A stretch of DNA of 64,000 bases, from positions 62,001 through 126,000 of the forward strand of contig NZ_JAMTCK010000008.1 of the NCBI RefSeq assembly GCF_024171785.1. The letters run 5' to 3'. Both the position numbers and the translations under genes were made by a program. Each line of letters begins with the position of its first letter. Within the stretch, counting starts at the first letter, position 1. This DNA is from Goodfellowiella coeruleoviolacea (GTDB lineage Bacteria; Actinomycetota; Actinomycetes; Mycobacteriales; Pseudonocardiaceae). Shown in pieces: positions 43,394-52,529 of this stretch. The notes below the pieces were generated by a model. The model saw only the letters and a program-made list of their open reading frames with translations. It was not told where the DNA came from and ran no database searches.

Positions 43394-45307
43394 TCAGCCG
43401 GCCATGGCACGCAGGTAGTCCTGGGTCTCCGGATCCACCGAGTGGACGACCACCCCGCGCATGCCCCGGGTGAGCAGCACCTTGTAGGTGTTGCGGATCA
43501 GCGCGTCGAAGTGCACCGGGTCCGCCTTGCGGACGTACGGGTCCTTGGAGTGCTCCCGCCGGGCCACCCACTCGCCATCCCGGCGGACGAAGTCGTTGCC
43601 GAAGATCACCCCGGCCCAGTCGTACTCGAAGCCCTGTGCCGTGTAGACGCACCCGACCTGGCCGAAGCCGCGTTCGTCACTGGCCCAGTACAGCGATTCC
43701 GGCGCGTCCGGCACCCGTTTGCCCGGCTTGGCGTTCCACGGCCGCGTCCAGTCGCCGATGCGCACGTCGTCCACCAGGGTCTTGACGCCGTCGCGGGTTT
43801 CCGGGTCGCTCCACGGCCAGCAGTAGCCGGCCGCGATCCTGGCCGTGCTGCCCTCGTGTGCCCGCTGCTGGGCCAACAACCAGGCCTCCAGCTCAGCCGG
43901 GGACTCGGCGCTGCGCACCACGAACTCGTCGTCCTGCCTGGTCACCAGGGTGGACCAGGGCAGCGCCCGCTGTCGGCTGATGCCGAGCAGCCGGGCCACC
44001 CAGGCGTCGTAGAACTCGGAGCCGCCACACCGGAACTGCCCGCCCAGGTGCACCACCTCGACCCGGCAGCCGGCCGCCTCCGCCGCCGCCCTGATCTCGG
44101 CCAGCGACCCCATCTCGCCCGGTCGCACGATCTGGTTCTCGTCCAGCAGGAACACCGGGACGCGGGCGGCGTCGATCAGCTCCTCGACCTGGCGGCGTGC
44201 CCGGGCGCGAGCGGCACCGGAGGTGAACCGGTTGACGCTGGTCTCCCTGATCCGGTGTGCCTCGTCGCAGATGAGCACGTCGAGCCCGAGCGGCTCGGCG
44301 TCCATGAAGTTGTTGAAGTACTTGAACATCGCCTGCACGCGTCGGTCCCGCCGGCCGGCGTGCTTGCGCATGGTGCTGGTGAACGCGCTCGACCCGGTGG
44401 CGTGGTAGGCGGTGCGGCCCTGCCTGGCCAACTCGCCCAGCAGGCTCAGCGCGATGACGCTCTTGCCCGACCCCGGTCCGCCGAGCACGACGACCGCGGT
44501 CTGCACCCGGGACGCGCGCGCCCGTTCCACCGCCCGCATCACCAGGCGGTACGCCACCTGCTGCTCGTCCAGCAGCACGAACTGCTCGCGGTGCTGGATC
44601 TCCTTGGCCGCAGCGTTCAGCAGGGGCTTGGACGGCGCGTGGCGCAGGCTGAGGAAGCTGTCCGCCGCGCCGCGGGCGGCGTCCCGGGTGGCCGCGTCGG
44701 TGTTGAGCAGTGCCCGTAATCGGCTGATCAGCTCGGCCCTGTTGTCCATTGTGTACAACTGGCCGAACTCGTCCATCCGGTACTGCTGGATGCGCCAGAC
44801 GCCGTCGCGGTTCGCGTTGTGCAGGTAGGCGAGGCCGTGCACGGATCCGGGGTTGTCGGCCAGTGCCGGCGTGGCGTCCACCAGGTACTCGCAGTACCGC
44901 CGCACCTGCTCGACCGGGTGCAGCACCGGCTCTGCGTAGTGAGGGACCTGAACCAGTTCTTCCTCACCGTCGTGCGGCTCGGCCTTGGACCACTGCTTGA
45001 GTTCGACCAGCACGTAACTGGGTTCACCGCGGCGCGGATCAACGCCGCACAGCACCACGTCCACGCGCTTCGGGCTGTGCGGGAGCTTGTGTTCGAGCAG
45101 CACCTCGACGTGCCCCAGTCCGGCCTCGCACACATCGGTGAGCAGGGCGGGCAGGCTGTGCTGCCACGACCGCACCTCACCCTGGCTGACCCGGGCCTCG
45201 TAGCTGATCCGCGCTTGCTCCGCGAGCACGGTGTGTAGCCTGCCAGCCTGGGCCTCGGAGAGCAGATGGGCGGCGCTCTGCCGGACAAGAGGCACTTCTT
45301 CCCCCAC
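43394..45307 (-). CDS. Nuclease-helicase of the DUF2075 (Schlafen-like helicase) type
   Basis: A 637-residue protein. The N-terminal third has a PD-(D/E)xK-like signature (KRVDVVLCG...VLVELKQW, Asp then ExK). The C-terminal part is a DUF2075 helicase: Walker A GGPGSGKS (276-283), DEAH-like LICDEAHRIRE, FLLDENQ, QFRCGGSEFYD, and late motifs VYTAQGFEYDWAGVIFG and YKVLLTRGMRGVVV. Related genes are common in phage-defence islands, and this one sits close to a CRISPR locus; the role is inferred. The GTG at 45307 lacks a clear ribosome-binding site. Confidence 0.9.
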   Translation of the reverse strand: MGEEVPLVRQSAAHLLSEAQAGRLHTVLAEQARISYEARVSQGEVRSWQHSLPALLTDVCEAGLGHVEVLLEHKLPHSPKRVDVVLCGVDPRRGEPSYVLVELKQWSKAEPHDGEEELVQVPHYAEPVLHPVEQVRRYCEYLVDATPALADNPGSVHGLAYLHNANRDGVWRIQQYRMDEFGQLYTMDNRAELISRLRALLNTDAATRDAARGAADSFLSLRHAPSKPLLNAAAKEIQHREQFVLLDEQQVAYRLVMRAVERARASRVQTAVVVLGGPGSGKSVIALSLLGELARQGRTAYHATGSSAFTSTMRKHAGRRDRRVQAMFKYFNNFMDAEPLGLDVLICDEAHRIRETSVNRFTSGAARARARRQVEELIDAARVPVFLLDENQIVRPGEMGSLAEIRAAAEAAGCRVEVVHLGGQFRCGGSEFYDAWVARLLGISRQRALPWSTLVTRQDDEFVVRSAESPAELEAWLLAQQRAHEGSTARIAAGYCWPWSDPETRDGVKTLVDDVRIGDWTRPWNAKPGKRVPDAPESLYWASDERGFGQVGCVYTAQGFEYDWAGVIFGNDFVRRDGEWVARREHSKDPYVRKADPVHFDALIRNTYKVLLTRGMRGVVVHSVDPETQDYLRAMAG

Positions 45308-45311
45308 TTGG

Positions 45312-45330
45312 GCACGTGGAACACACGTGC
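45312..45330. promoter_or_regulatory. Inverted repeat at the start of the nuclease-helicase gene
   Basis: GCACGTG-GAACA-CACGTGC, perfect 7-bp arms, ending 5 bp before the GTG start. It could be an operator or a translational control hairpin. Confidence 0.45.
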
Positions 45331-45513
45331 GGGTGGGGGCAGCGACGAGGTGTCGGTTGACGTCACGCTCGGTGCCCGTCGGGCCGCAAGGGAAGAGAAT
45401 AGCGGGCGATCACGGCGCGGTTGGCGGAATATCCGGATTCGGCTGAGCGCGGCGGGGCGGACCCGGCCGGTGGTGGCCGGCTCGGGTCCGCCGGTGTGTG
45501 CTGCTGGTGCGGA

Positions 45514-46521
45514 TCAGCTGGTGGTGTCGATGTTGGTCAGGCCCTTGCCGGCGCCGGTGACCGTGTTGTCGTCGTACACCACGTTGGGCTCGTCGTCGCA
45601 CTTGGACTGGTTGGTCACGTTGATCGCGTAACCGTCGGCGCCGCCCAGGTCGGAGTCGTTGGCGCGGAAGGTGTTGCCGCAGCCGTAGCCGTCCAGCGGG
45701 CTGTGCGTCTGGTAGCCGTCGAGCAGGGCGCCGTCACCGCTGAACGTGCCGGTGTTGCCCTCGATCAGGTAGTCGTTGCCCTTGGCGTCGATCCAGGAGT
45801 CCGCGGAGTTCTCGCCGGCGATGCCGTCCCCGTCGAAGGTGTTGCCCCTGACGACACCGTCCACGGTGCCTTCCTTGATGTCCACCGCCTCGGCGGCGAC
45901 ACCCGGGCCGATCCTGTTGTTCAGCACCTGGTTGCGGTCGCTGCGGTCGGGGCCGCCGTCCTCACCGTAGGAGTCCCAGTTGCTCTTTGCCGAACCCAGG
46001 TAGACGCCCTCGCCGTACTCCGGCTTGACCAGTCCGGTGTTGGTGATGCGGGAGTTCCGGATGATGTTGTCCGAACTGGCGCGCCGGAAGTGCACGCCCT
46101 CCTCGTCGATCTCGGACACGGTCACCTTGTCGATGACCACGTGGTTGGAGTTGTCGAGCACGATGCCCTTCTTGGCCTGGCGCACGGTGAACCCGGTGAG
46201 CTTCCAGTGCGCCGCGCCGTCGAGGTGCAGGCCGTAGCTGGTGTTGGTCAGCACGGCGTCCGCGCTTCCGGTCAGGGTGATCGGTGCCTTGGCCGTCCCC
46301 TTGGCGGTGGCCACGAACTTGCCCTCGTACTCGCCGGACGCCAGCTTGATGGTGTCGCCGGGCTCGGCGTCGGCCAGTGCCTCGACGAGTTCGTCGGCCG
46401 TGCTGACCGAGATGACGGCCGCGGTGCCGGGCGCTGCGGCCGCCACCCCGGTGGCGCCGGCGACCACGGCCAGCGCGATGCCGGTCGTGGCCAGGACGGT
46501 GGGACGTGACGCACGGATCAC
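45514..46521 (-). CDS. Secreted right-handed parallel beta-helix protein
   Basis: A 335-residue exported protein. The signal peptide (ASRPTVLATTGIALAVVAGATG, cleaved after VAAAAPG) is followed by STADELVEALADAEPGDTIKLASGEYEG, the opening of pectate-lyase/chondroitinase-type beta-helices. Repeated strand turns (NHVVIDKVTV, SSDNIIRNSRIT, RNQVLNNRIGPG) follow. Such proteins bind or cleave polysaccharides; no catalytic residues are clear. The GTG follows GAGGAGGG. The gene downstream of a similar one on the same strand suggests a pair. Confidence 0.88.
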   Translation of the reverse strand: MIRASRPTVLATTGIALAVVAGATGVAAAAPGTAAVISVSTADELVEALADAEPGDTIKLASGEYEGKFVATAKGTAKAPITLTGSADAVLTNTSYGLHLDGAAHWKLTGFTVRQAKKGIVLDNSNHVVIDKVTVSEIDEEGVHFRRASSDNIIRNSRITNTGLVKPEYGEGVYLGSAKSNWDSYGEDGGPDRSDRNQVLNNRIGPGVAAEAVDIKEGTVDGVVRGNTFDGDGIAGENSADSWIDAKGNDYLIEGNTGTFSGDGALLDGYQTHSPLDGYGCGNTFRANDSDLGGADGYAINVTNQSKCDDEPNVVYDDNTVTGAGKGLTNIDTTS

Positions 46522-46565
46522 AGGTGCCCTCCTCACGAAGTTGGGAGGTACATGGTGACAGATTT

Positions 46566-47465
46566 TCAAGCCGGCCCACCGGGTTTGGGACCGACGTAAC
46601 CGCGGCGGGACGAGTCGTCGATGCCCACCAGGTAGCGGATCCGCGGGCCCATGACGTTGTCGTCGCCGACGTGCGCACCGGTCGAGCCGATGGCCAGGCC
46701 GATCGCCTTGACCGGGTCGCCGGCGAACTCGTTGCCCTCGATGACGCAGTCCTGCACGTCCTCGAACATGAGGTTCTGCGCCGCCACCAGGGTTTCGCAG
46801 AAGTTGTTCCTGATGGTGAAGTCCGACGTGTGGCCGCGGCCGTCGCCCTCGCCGTCGTTGGGCCCCTCGGCCATCAGGCACATGTTGTCGATCCGCTCGC
46901 AGCGGTTGCCCTCGATCAGCACGTGCTGACTGGGCGGCGTGTCACTGGCGAAGGTCTGCATGCAGTCGGCGTGGCCGTGCCGGTTGCTGGTGCCGCTGAT
47001 GGTGTTGTGCAGGATCTTGAGGTGGGTGCCGAAGAACCGCAGCCCGTCGCCGTCACCACCGCGCGGGTCGCTGACCCTGTTGTTGCGCACGGTGATGTTG
47101 TCGCCGGTCATGCTGATGCCGGGGGCGGCCGGCCGGTCCACGACGTAGCCGTCCACGATCACGTTGTCCGCCGCGATGGTGATGCCCCCGACGGCTGATC
47201 CGTTGCCGGCGTAGGTGATGGGCTGGTCCGGGGTGCCGCCCCTGGTGATGGTCAGGCGCCGGTCGGCGCGCAGGTCGGCGACGCACACCACGTCGCCCGG
47301 CTGGGCCGCCTCGGCCAGCTGCTGGGTGGCCGAGTGCCTGGTGCACGTCAGCCCACCGCCGGTCGTTCCCGCTGCCGTGGCCGCGGCTGGTGCGGCGCCG
47401 GACAGGGCCGTGCCCGCGGCGGCGACCAGCGCTGCCCCGATCACGACGTGCCGTTGGATTCCCAT
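46566..47465 (-). CDS. Second secreted parallel beta-helix protein
   Basis: A 299-residue exported protein with signal peptide MGIQRHVVIGAALVAAAGTA. The helix begins QLAEAAQPGDVVCVADLRADRRLTI and continues as repeated turns NVIVDGYVV, DNITVRNNRVS, LKILHNTISG, HVLIEGNRCERI, and DFTIRNNFCETL. Several Cys probably form ladders or disulfides. AAGGAG precedes the ATG. It ends 44 bp before the start of the first beta-helix gene, so the two are likely one transcript. Confidence 0.88.
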   Translation of the reverse strand: MGIQRHVVIGAALVAAAGTALSGAAPAAATAAGTTGGGLTCTRHSATQQLAEAAQPGDVVCVADLRADRRLTITRGGTPDQPITYAGNGSAVGGITIAADNVIVDGYVVDRPAAPGISMTGDNITVRNNRVSDPRGGDGDGLRFFGTHLKILHNTISGTSNRHGHADCMQTFASDTPPSQHVLIEGNRCERIDNMCLMAEGPNDGEGDGRGHTSDFTIRNNFCETLVAAQNLMFEDVQDCVIEGNEFAGDPVKAIGLAIGSTGAHVGDDNVMGPRIRYLVGIDDSSRRGYVGPKPGGPA

Positions 47466-47699
47466 GGTGCTCCTTGGTGTTGGCGGTTTCTGGTGACTGG
47501 GTTGGGAACCGTAGGGGCGCGGCGGCAGGACCGGTCCCCGCAGCGGTGCCACGGGCGCGGGCAATGACCGTGAAACCCCCGTTTTTGTCGGTGGGGACTG
47601 CGAAGATGGGACGCGGATCGGCGGTGGGGGAGCCGGCGTACCCGGCTGTTGCCGCGGTTGCCGTCGATCGCTGGGGGCGATTCGGGAGGTGCTGGACCC

Positions 47700-48662
47700 G
47701 TGCGACGTACCGACAACAGCGTTCTCGTCAGCAGGGTGGTGACGCGGCTGCTGACTCCTGCCGTGGTGGTGCTCGGCGTGGCCGGGTGTGCCAGCACCGG
47801 TTCCGCGCTCGAACCCACCGGCGCCAGCGCGACAACGGTGACCAGTGCGGCCCCCGTGCTCAGCCACGACGAGTACCAGGCCCGGCTGACCGCGCTGGCG
47901 CAGGCGGTGCGGCCGGCGGTGGACCAGGTGCTCGGCGCGGGTTCCGAGCCCGACCTGGTCACCGCGCGGGCCACGCTCGCCGACCTGCTTGCCGACCAGT
48001 ACGAGGAGCTGTCCGCGGTCCGGCCGCCCGCCGAGGCCGCGGACGCCCACCGCGACCTGCTGTGGGCACTGGACTTCGGCCAGGAACTGAAGCAGGAGGG
48101 CAGCGCGCTCGGGGCGGCGGAACCGAACTCCTGCGGGCTGCCGCCGCCGCTGGAGAGCCAGCTCTACGACGTCAAGCACGCGATCTACCTGGCGCTGAAC
48201 TCCGGGTCGCTGGACAACGCGCGGCAGGGGCTGGCGGCGCTGGGCCTGACCCTCGACGGGGTGCTGCCCCCGGAACCGGCCGCGCCGGCCCTGCCCAGCC
48301 GCCGGGCGGACAACGGGCAGATCATCCAGCGGACCGGCAAGGGCGGGAACGGCGAGCTGGAGATCGACAACAACACCGGCGCCGACCACACCATCTCCGT
48401 GGTGACCGGGGGGAACCCGTCCGAACCCCAGGTCATGGTCTACGTGCGGGCCAACTCCACAGCCCGGGTGAACCGGATCGCCGGCACCTACCAGGTGTAC
48501 CTGAAGTCCGGTACCGACTGGGACGCCGAGCGGCGCGGGTTCACCAGGGACTGCGCGTTCGAGAAGTTCGACGAGCCCTTTGACCAGTCATCGGACTGGG
48601 AGATCAGCCTGGCCGAGACAACATCCGGCAACGCCGAGAGCAGCGTGGTGCCACCGTTCTGA
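47700..48662 (+). CDS. Lipoprotein of unknown function
   Basis: A 320-residue lipoprotein. The signal peptide ends in the lipobox LGVAGC (Cys near residue 30). A helical region of about 170 residues (QARLTALAQAVRPAVDQVLGAGS onward) is followed by a beta-rich C-terminal domain (residues about 210-300) that looks like a small jelly-roll. The GTG start follows CGGGAGG. It is divergent from the beta-helix genes. Function unknown. Confidence 0.82.
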   Translation: MRRTDNSVLVSRVVTRLLTPAVVVLGVAGCASTGSALEPTGASATTVTSAAPVLSHDEYQARLTALAQAVRPAVDQVLGAGSEPDLVTARATLADLLADQYEELSAVRPPAEAADAHRDLLWALDFGQELKQEGSALGAAEPNSCGLPPPLESQLYDVKHAIYLALNSGSLDNARQGLAALGLTLDGVLPPEPAAPALPSRRADNGQIIQRTGKGGNGELEIDNNTGADHTISVVTGGNPSEPQVMVYVRANSTARVNRIAGTYQVYLKSGTDWDAERRGFTRDCAFEKFDEPFDQSSDWEISLAETTSGNAESSVVPPF

Positions 48663-48727
48663 GGTGGCCGGCGCTGCCCGGAGCACGGGCTGGGCCGGCG
48701 CGCCGGGAGCCGGTGCCGTGTCGACGC

Positions 48728-48810
48728 GGTCGGCTCAGTCCTCGGCCCGGTCGGCCCAGTCCTCGGCCCGGTCGGTTCAGCCCCGGCGCGGTCGGTTCAG
48801 TCCTCGGCGT
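48728..48810. repeat. Four tandem 20-21-bp repeats
   Basis: Units start GGTCGG(C/T)(T/C)CAG and occur at 48728, 48749, 48770 and 48790. The last reaches into the 3' end of the FHA gene (stop at 48797). They may act as a terminator zone between convergent genes. Confidence 0.7.
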
Positions 48811-49597
48811 GGTCGAGCAGGCACAGGTCGGCCGGGGTGAGCGTGCTGCTCTGCAGCAGTTCCTGGATCAGGTTGTGGTTCAGCATGTTGCCGATCGGCT
48901 CACCGATCTCCTCCCGGGTGAGGCCGGCGACGCCCTGCGCGCTCAGCCTGGCGCGCACCTGCGCGACCAGCCGTTCGACCTTCTTGTCGTCCCAGCCGGT
49001 CTCGGGTTGCAGCCTGGCCAGCTGCTTGGCGGTGCCGGCCCAGGTCAACGGCTGGGCGTAGCGCTCGTGCCGCAGGTAGCGCTCGGCAAGGGCGGTCAGG
49101 GCGAGCCGTTCCGCGACGTCCAGCCGCCAGACCCTGCGCGGCCAGGTGGGCTCGCCCGGCCGCACGGCGGTCCGGGGTTCGGGGCCGGCGACGAACAGTT
49201 CGAGCAGGTGTTCCCGCCTGCCGGAACCGCGCACGAACAACTGCGTGTACCCCTCGGCGAGCGGAACGGGGTCGTCGTCCACGTACAGCAGCCGGGAATC
49301 GGGCAGCCGCAACGGCTTGCGGCCCCACGTGCTCACCCACCACTGCCGGCGGTAGTGGATCAGCTGACCGTGCTGGCGGCTGACCTCCCGGTCGTTCTCG
49401 CCGAGGCAGAGGTGCACTTCGGGCCGGTTGCGGCCGAACAGGATGGCCTGGCCCTCGCGGGGCCCGGTGGTGACGCCGCCGGCGACGCTGAGCGCGTAGA
49501 TCGTGCCCGGCGCGGTCGACGCCGGCACACCGTGCGCGAGGCTGGGGTGGCCGGGCCACAGCCGTTGGCCGCCGGGCAGTGGCAGGTTCTCGCACAT
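48797..49597 (-). CDS. FHA-domain protein
   Basis: A 266-residue cytoplasmic protein. The forkhead-associated domain (about residues 30-110) contains LFGRNRPEVHLCLGENDREVSRQHGQL, shown by GRNRP and VSRQHG, the phosphothreonine-binding Arg and Ser/His. The C-terminal half is helical with a winged-helix-like part (TAKQLARLQPETGWDDKKVERLV). FHA domains read threonine phosphorylation. The kinase gene upstream on the same strand is the obvious partner. The ATG follows GAGGAGG. Confidence 0.85.
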   Translation of the reverse strand: MCENLPLPGGQRLWPGHPSLAHGVPASTAPGTIYALSVAGGVTTGPREGQAILFGRNRPEVHLCLGENDREVSRQHGQLIHYRRQWWVSTWGRKPLRLPDSRLLYVDDDPVPLAEGYTQLFVRGSGRREHLLELFVAGPEPRTAVRPGEPTWPRRVWRLDVAERLALTALAERYLRHERYAQPLTWAGTAKQLARLQPETGWDDKKVERLVAQVRARLSAQGVAGLTREEIGEPIGNMLNHNLIQELLQSSTLTPADLCLLDHAED

Positions 49598-49681
49598 GTG
49601 ACCTCCTCGCGGCAAGGCCGGTTTCGCTGGTCAGGCAGCCTGCCAGGGTGGGACGGGACCGGTCCCGGCGCGTGGCGGGCG

Positions 49682-51523
49682 TCAGCGCGGCGGCAGGTTG
49701 GCCGCTGCCGGCTCGGCCAGGCTGGTGGCGAGCTGGCAGAGCTGGTCGGCTGGCTGCGGCCCGGACACCACGACCAGCAGCAGTTCCGCCCTGTCCGAGA
49801 TCTCCCCGACGTACTCCCGGTGCGGCACGCTGACCTGGCAGGTGTCCGGGCCGTAGCCGTCAGGTTCGACGAACGCGCGGTGCCCGGCCAGTTCGACCGG
49901 GCGGCCGTCGGCGGCGGTCAGCGGCGGGTGCCGGTCGAACCGGACGAGCAGGTCGGCCGCGCTGGTGGTGCTGTGCCAGCGGCAGGACCAGTTGGCGAAC
50001 CCCGGGTCGGGGTCGGTGGCGTCAACACCGGGAAACCGGGACAACCCCTCGTTGTCCAGCAGCGCGCACGCGTCGGCGTTGATCAGCGACGCCGCGGGCA
50101 TGCCGGGCCGCGGTGGGATCGACTGGCCCTGGGCGAGCTTGGCGACCGCGCTGTCGGTGGCGCTGTCCGCCATGGCGCACAGGTCGGCCGGGCCTTCGCC
50201 GAGCTGTCGCGCGAGGACCTGGACGTGGTTGCCGTCGGCGAGCAGCAGGGTCCGCTCGCACGACTCGCCGTTGAGCGGATCGCGCACGACACCGACCCGG
50301 CCCACGGTCTGCACCGGACCGGGCGCGGTCTCGTCGCTGTCCGGCGTGCGCAGTTCCACCCTGACGTCGACCTCGCTGTCGCCGGACTGGACGAGGACGT
50401 CGCACCGGTCGAAGTTGCCGTACTCGGGGTCCCGCTGCGCGGCACCGAACCGGCTGAGCGCCGCGGCGTCGGTCAGGGCACAGGGGTCGGCCGTGCGGGG
50501 GTCACCGACGACGGACAGGTGCTCCGATCGGTCGGTGCCGCTCGCCCAGCCGAACGGGTCGAACCGCCACAGCGCGATGGCCAGCAGGCCGACGGTCACG
50601 AGCGCGCCCGCGGTCAGGACCGGCCGGCGGGCCCGCCGCCAGGAGCGGGGTGTGGAGTGCCCGGTGGCGGGTGCGGCGGCGTTGCCGGTGGTGGGAGTGG
50701 TGCTGGTGGCGGCGCGGGTGCCGGTGGCCACGGCGTCGAGCAGTTCACGCGCCCGCGCCGCGGTGGGCCGCAGCTCGGGCGGGACGCGCAGCAGCTCGGT
50801 GAGCACCGGCGCGAGCGGCGTGTCCCCGGTCGGTTCGGCGACGCGGCCGGTGAGGGTGTTGCGCCAGACCAGCCCCTGGTCGTCAGCGGGACCGAACGGG
50901 GTCACGCCCTCCAGCACCCGGAACAGCGTGGCCCCCAGCGAGAAGACGTCAGCGGCCGGATCGGGTGCCGCCCCGTTGGCCACCTCGGGAGCCATGTACC
51001 CGGGAGTGCCGACCAGGAAGGCGCCGTTGGTCACCGCGGTCACGTCGCCGTGGATGCGGCGGGAGATGCCGAAGTCGGTCAGCTTGGCGCGGTCGTCAGC
51101 GGTGATCACCACGTTGGCGGGCTTGATGTCGCGGTGCACGATGTTCTTGGCGTGCACCGCGGCCAGCCCGCTGGCCAGCTGCGCGCCGTAGCGCGCGATC
51201 GCCTCGACGGACAGTTCGCGCTCGGCGGTCAGGTCCGACCCGGGCGCGTATTCCATGACCAACCACCACACGCCGGCCTCGAACACGGTGTCGAACACGG
51301 TGATCACGTTGGGGTGGTTGATCGTCGCCAGGTGCGTGGACTCGTGGCGCAGCACGTTGCCCTGTTCGGCGATGTCGTCCTGGTCCGCCGGGGTCAGGAC
51401 GTGTTTGAGCGCGACGTCACGCCCCAACCGCTCGTCGAACGCGTGCCAGACCACGCCGCTGCCGCCGGAACCGACCTTCTCGATGAGCCGGTAGCGGTCC
51501 TTGACCAACTCGCCGGGACGCAC
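49682..51523 (-). CDS. Membrane Ser/Thr protein kinase
   Basis: A 613-residue receptor-like kinase. The kinase domain (about 12-270) has the Gly loop EKVGSGGSGVVWHAFD, VALKH (Lys), IVHRDIKPANVV (catalytic loop), LTDFG, and APEVANG. A Pro/Thr/Ala linker leads to one membrane helix (AGALVTVGLLAIALW). The extracellular part has two DUF3558-like halves with conserved Cys (DPCALTDAAALSRF; DACALLDNEGLSRF), a duplicated sensor. No PASTA repeats. The GTG follows GAGGAGGGG. It ends 84 bp before the FHA gene. Confidence 0.93.
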   Translation of the reverse strand: MRPGELVKDRYRLIEKVGSGGSGVVWHAFDERLGRDVALKHVLTPADQDDIAEQGNVLRHESTHLATINHPNVITVFDTVFEAGVWWLVMEYAPGSDLTAERELSVEAIARYGAQLASGLAAVHAKNIVHRDIKPANVVITADDRAKLTDFGISRRIHGDVTAVTNGAFLVGTPGYMAPEVANGAAPDPAADVFSLGATLFRVLEGVTPFGPADDQGLVWRNTLTGRVAEPTGDTPLAPVLTELLRVPPELRPTAARARELLDAVATGTRAATSTTPTTGNAAAPATGHSTPRSWRRARRPVLTAGALVTVGLLAIALWRFDPFGWASGTDRSEHLSVVGDPRTADPCALTDAAALSRFGAAQRDPEYGNFDRCDVLVQSGDSEVDVRVELRTPDSDETAPGPVQTVGRVGVVRDPLNGESCERTLLLADGNHVQVLARQLGEGPADLCAMADSATDSAVAKLAQGQSIPPRPGMPAASLINADACALLDNEGLSRFPGVDATDPDPGFANWSCRWHSTTSAADLLVRFDRHPPLTAADGRPVELAGHRAFVEPDGYGPDTCQVSVPHREYVGEISDRAELLLVVVSGPQPADQLCQLATSLAEPAAANLPPR

Positions 51524-51602
51524 GTCGTCCCCTCCTCGGATCCCCACCCGGCCGGGGACGTCGCCCCGGCGATCGTCGTGGGTCGACCCTAGAGCATTCG
51601 GC

Positions 51603-51815
51603 TCAGCCGGTGGGGCCCGTTGCCCGGGTGTGCGTGCGCCTGGCGCTGGCCGGGTGCTGCTCGCTGTGGCACTGCACGCAGGGAACCGGTGGTCGCGTGG
51701 TGAGGGCGCGGGTGATCCAGTCCGCGTCCGGCAGCTGTGCCCGGGGGTGTTCCAGGTGCCGGTGGTTCGCGCTGCCGCAGTGGTCCAGTACGTGGTGGAG
51801 TACGTCTTCCAGCAA
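51603..51815 (-). CDS. Small CVQCH-containing protein (possible gene)
   Basis: A 70-residue frame with a TTG start and GAGAGG 9-14 nt upstream. It contains PPVPCVQCHSEQ. The same PVxCVQCH core occurs in the Gln-rich protein at 52530-52949, which supports both as real. CxxCH could bind haem c or a metal, but no signal peptide is seen. Start and status are uncertain. Confidence 0.42.
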   Translation of the reverse strand: MLEDVLHHVLDHCGSANHRHLEHPRAQLPDADWITRALTTRPPVPCVQCHSEQHPASARRTHTRATGPTG

Positions 51816-52081
51816 CAGGGGCCACCTCTCGTGACGAAGCCGGGGCGGCGGGCGTTCGACCGGGGCGGGTGGACCGCCTGGTCAGGGAGGTCGAGTGCCC
51901 GATACTGGGCCGGACGGCTCAGTGCCCTGGTATTACTTCGTCCGCTGAACGGCGGTTCTGATTACTCCGTCGGCGGGAGGGGCGGGCCGCTGTCCCCGCC
52001 GCGGGTGCGCGGCCTGCCGACCGGGCCGGTGGCGGTGGCGCCGGACTGGTGGCGTGGGGCTGGCGGCATAGGGTTCGCGGC

Positions 52082-52459
52082 ATGGGTGAGTTCGAAGAGT
52101 TGCGGGTCAGACTGGCGGACTTCGCGGCGGCCCGGCAGTGGGAGCCGTGGCACACGCCGCGGAACCTGGCGCTGGCGCTGACCGGCGAGGTCGGTGAGCT
52201 GGTGTCCGAACTCCAGTGGCTGACCGACGAGGAGGTCCGCGCCGGGCTGGCCAGCGGGCCGCTGCGCGACCGGGTGGCCGACGAGGTCGCGGACGTGCTG
52301 CTCTACCTGGTGAAGTTCGCTGACGCGTGCGGGCTGGACCTGCTGGCCGAGGCGCACGCCAAGATCGACCGCAACGAGGTGCGGTTCCCGCCCGAGCCGG
52401 CCGCGCGGCCCGAGGCCGCCGACCCGGCCGACAACGGCGACACCGGCGGCACCGGCTGA
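52082..52459 (+). CDS. MazG-type nucleotide pyrophosphohydrolase
   Basis: A 125-residue all-alpha NTP pyrophosphatase. The metal motif is LTGEVGELVSELQW (ExxE) with DEVADVLLYLVKFAD (ExxD). It hydrolyses non-canonical or surplus (d)NTPs. The tail is Pro/Ala-rich and disordered. I chose the ATG at 52082; no good ribosome-binding site, so it may be leaderless. Confidence 0.93.
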   Translation: MGEFEELRVRLADFAAARQWEPWHTPRNLALALTGEVGELVSELQWLTDEEVRAGLASGPLRDRVADEVADVLLYLVKFADACGLDLLAEAHAKIDRNEVRFPPEPAARPEAADPADNGDTGGTG

Positions 52460-52467
52460 GGCACGGG

Positions 52468-52512
52468 CGGGGTGGTGCGGGCTCGGTGCACGGGTGCGCC
52501 CGCACCACCCCG
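52468..52512. terminator. Strong bidirectional terminator
   Basis: Perfect 15-bp stem CGGGGTGGTGCGGGC/GCCCGCACCACCCCG with a 15-nt loop, followed by TTGT, between two convergent genes. Confidence 0.82.
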
Positions 52513-52529
52513 TTGTCCGGCCGGGACGG

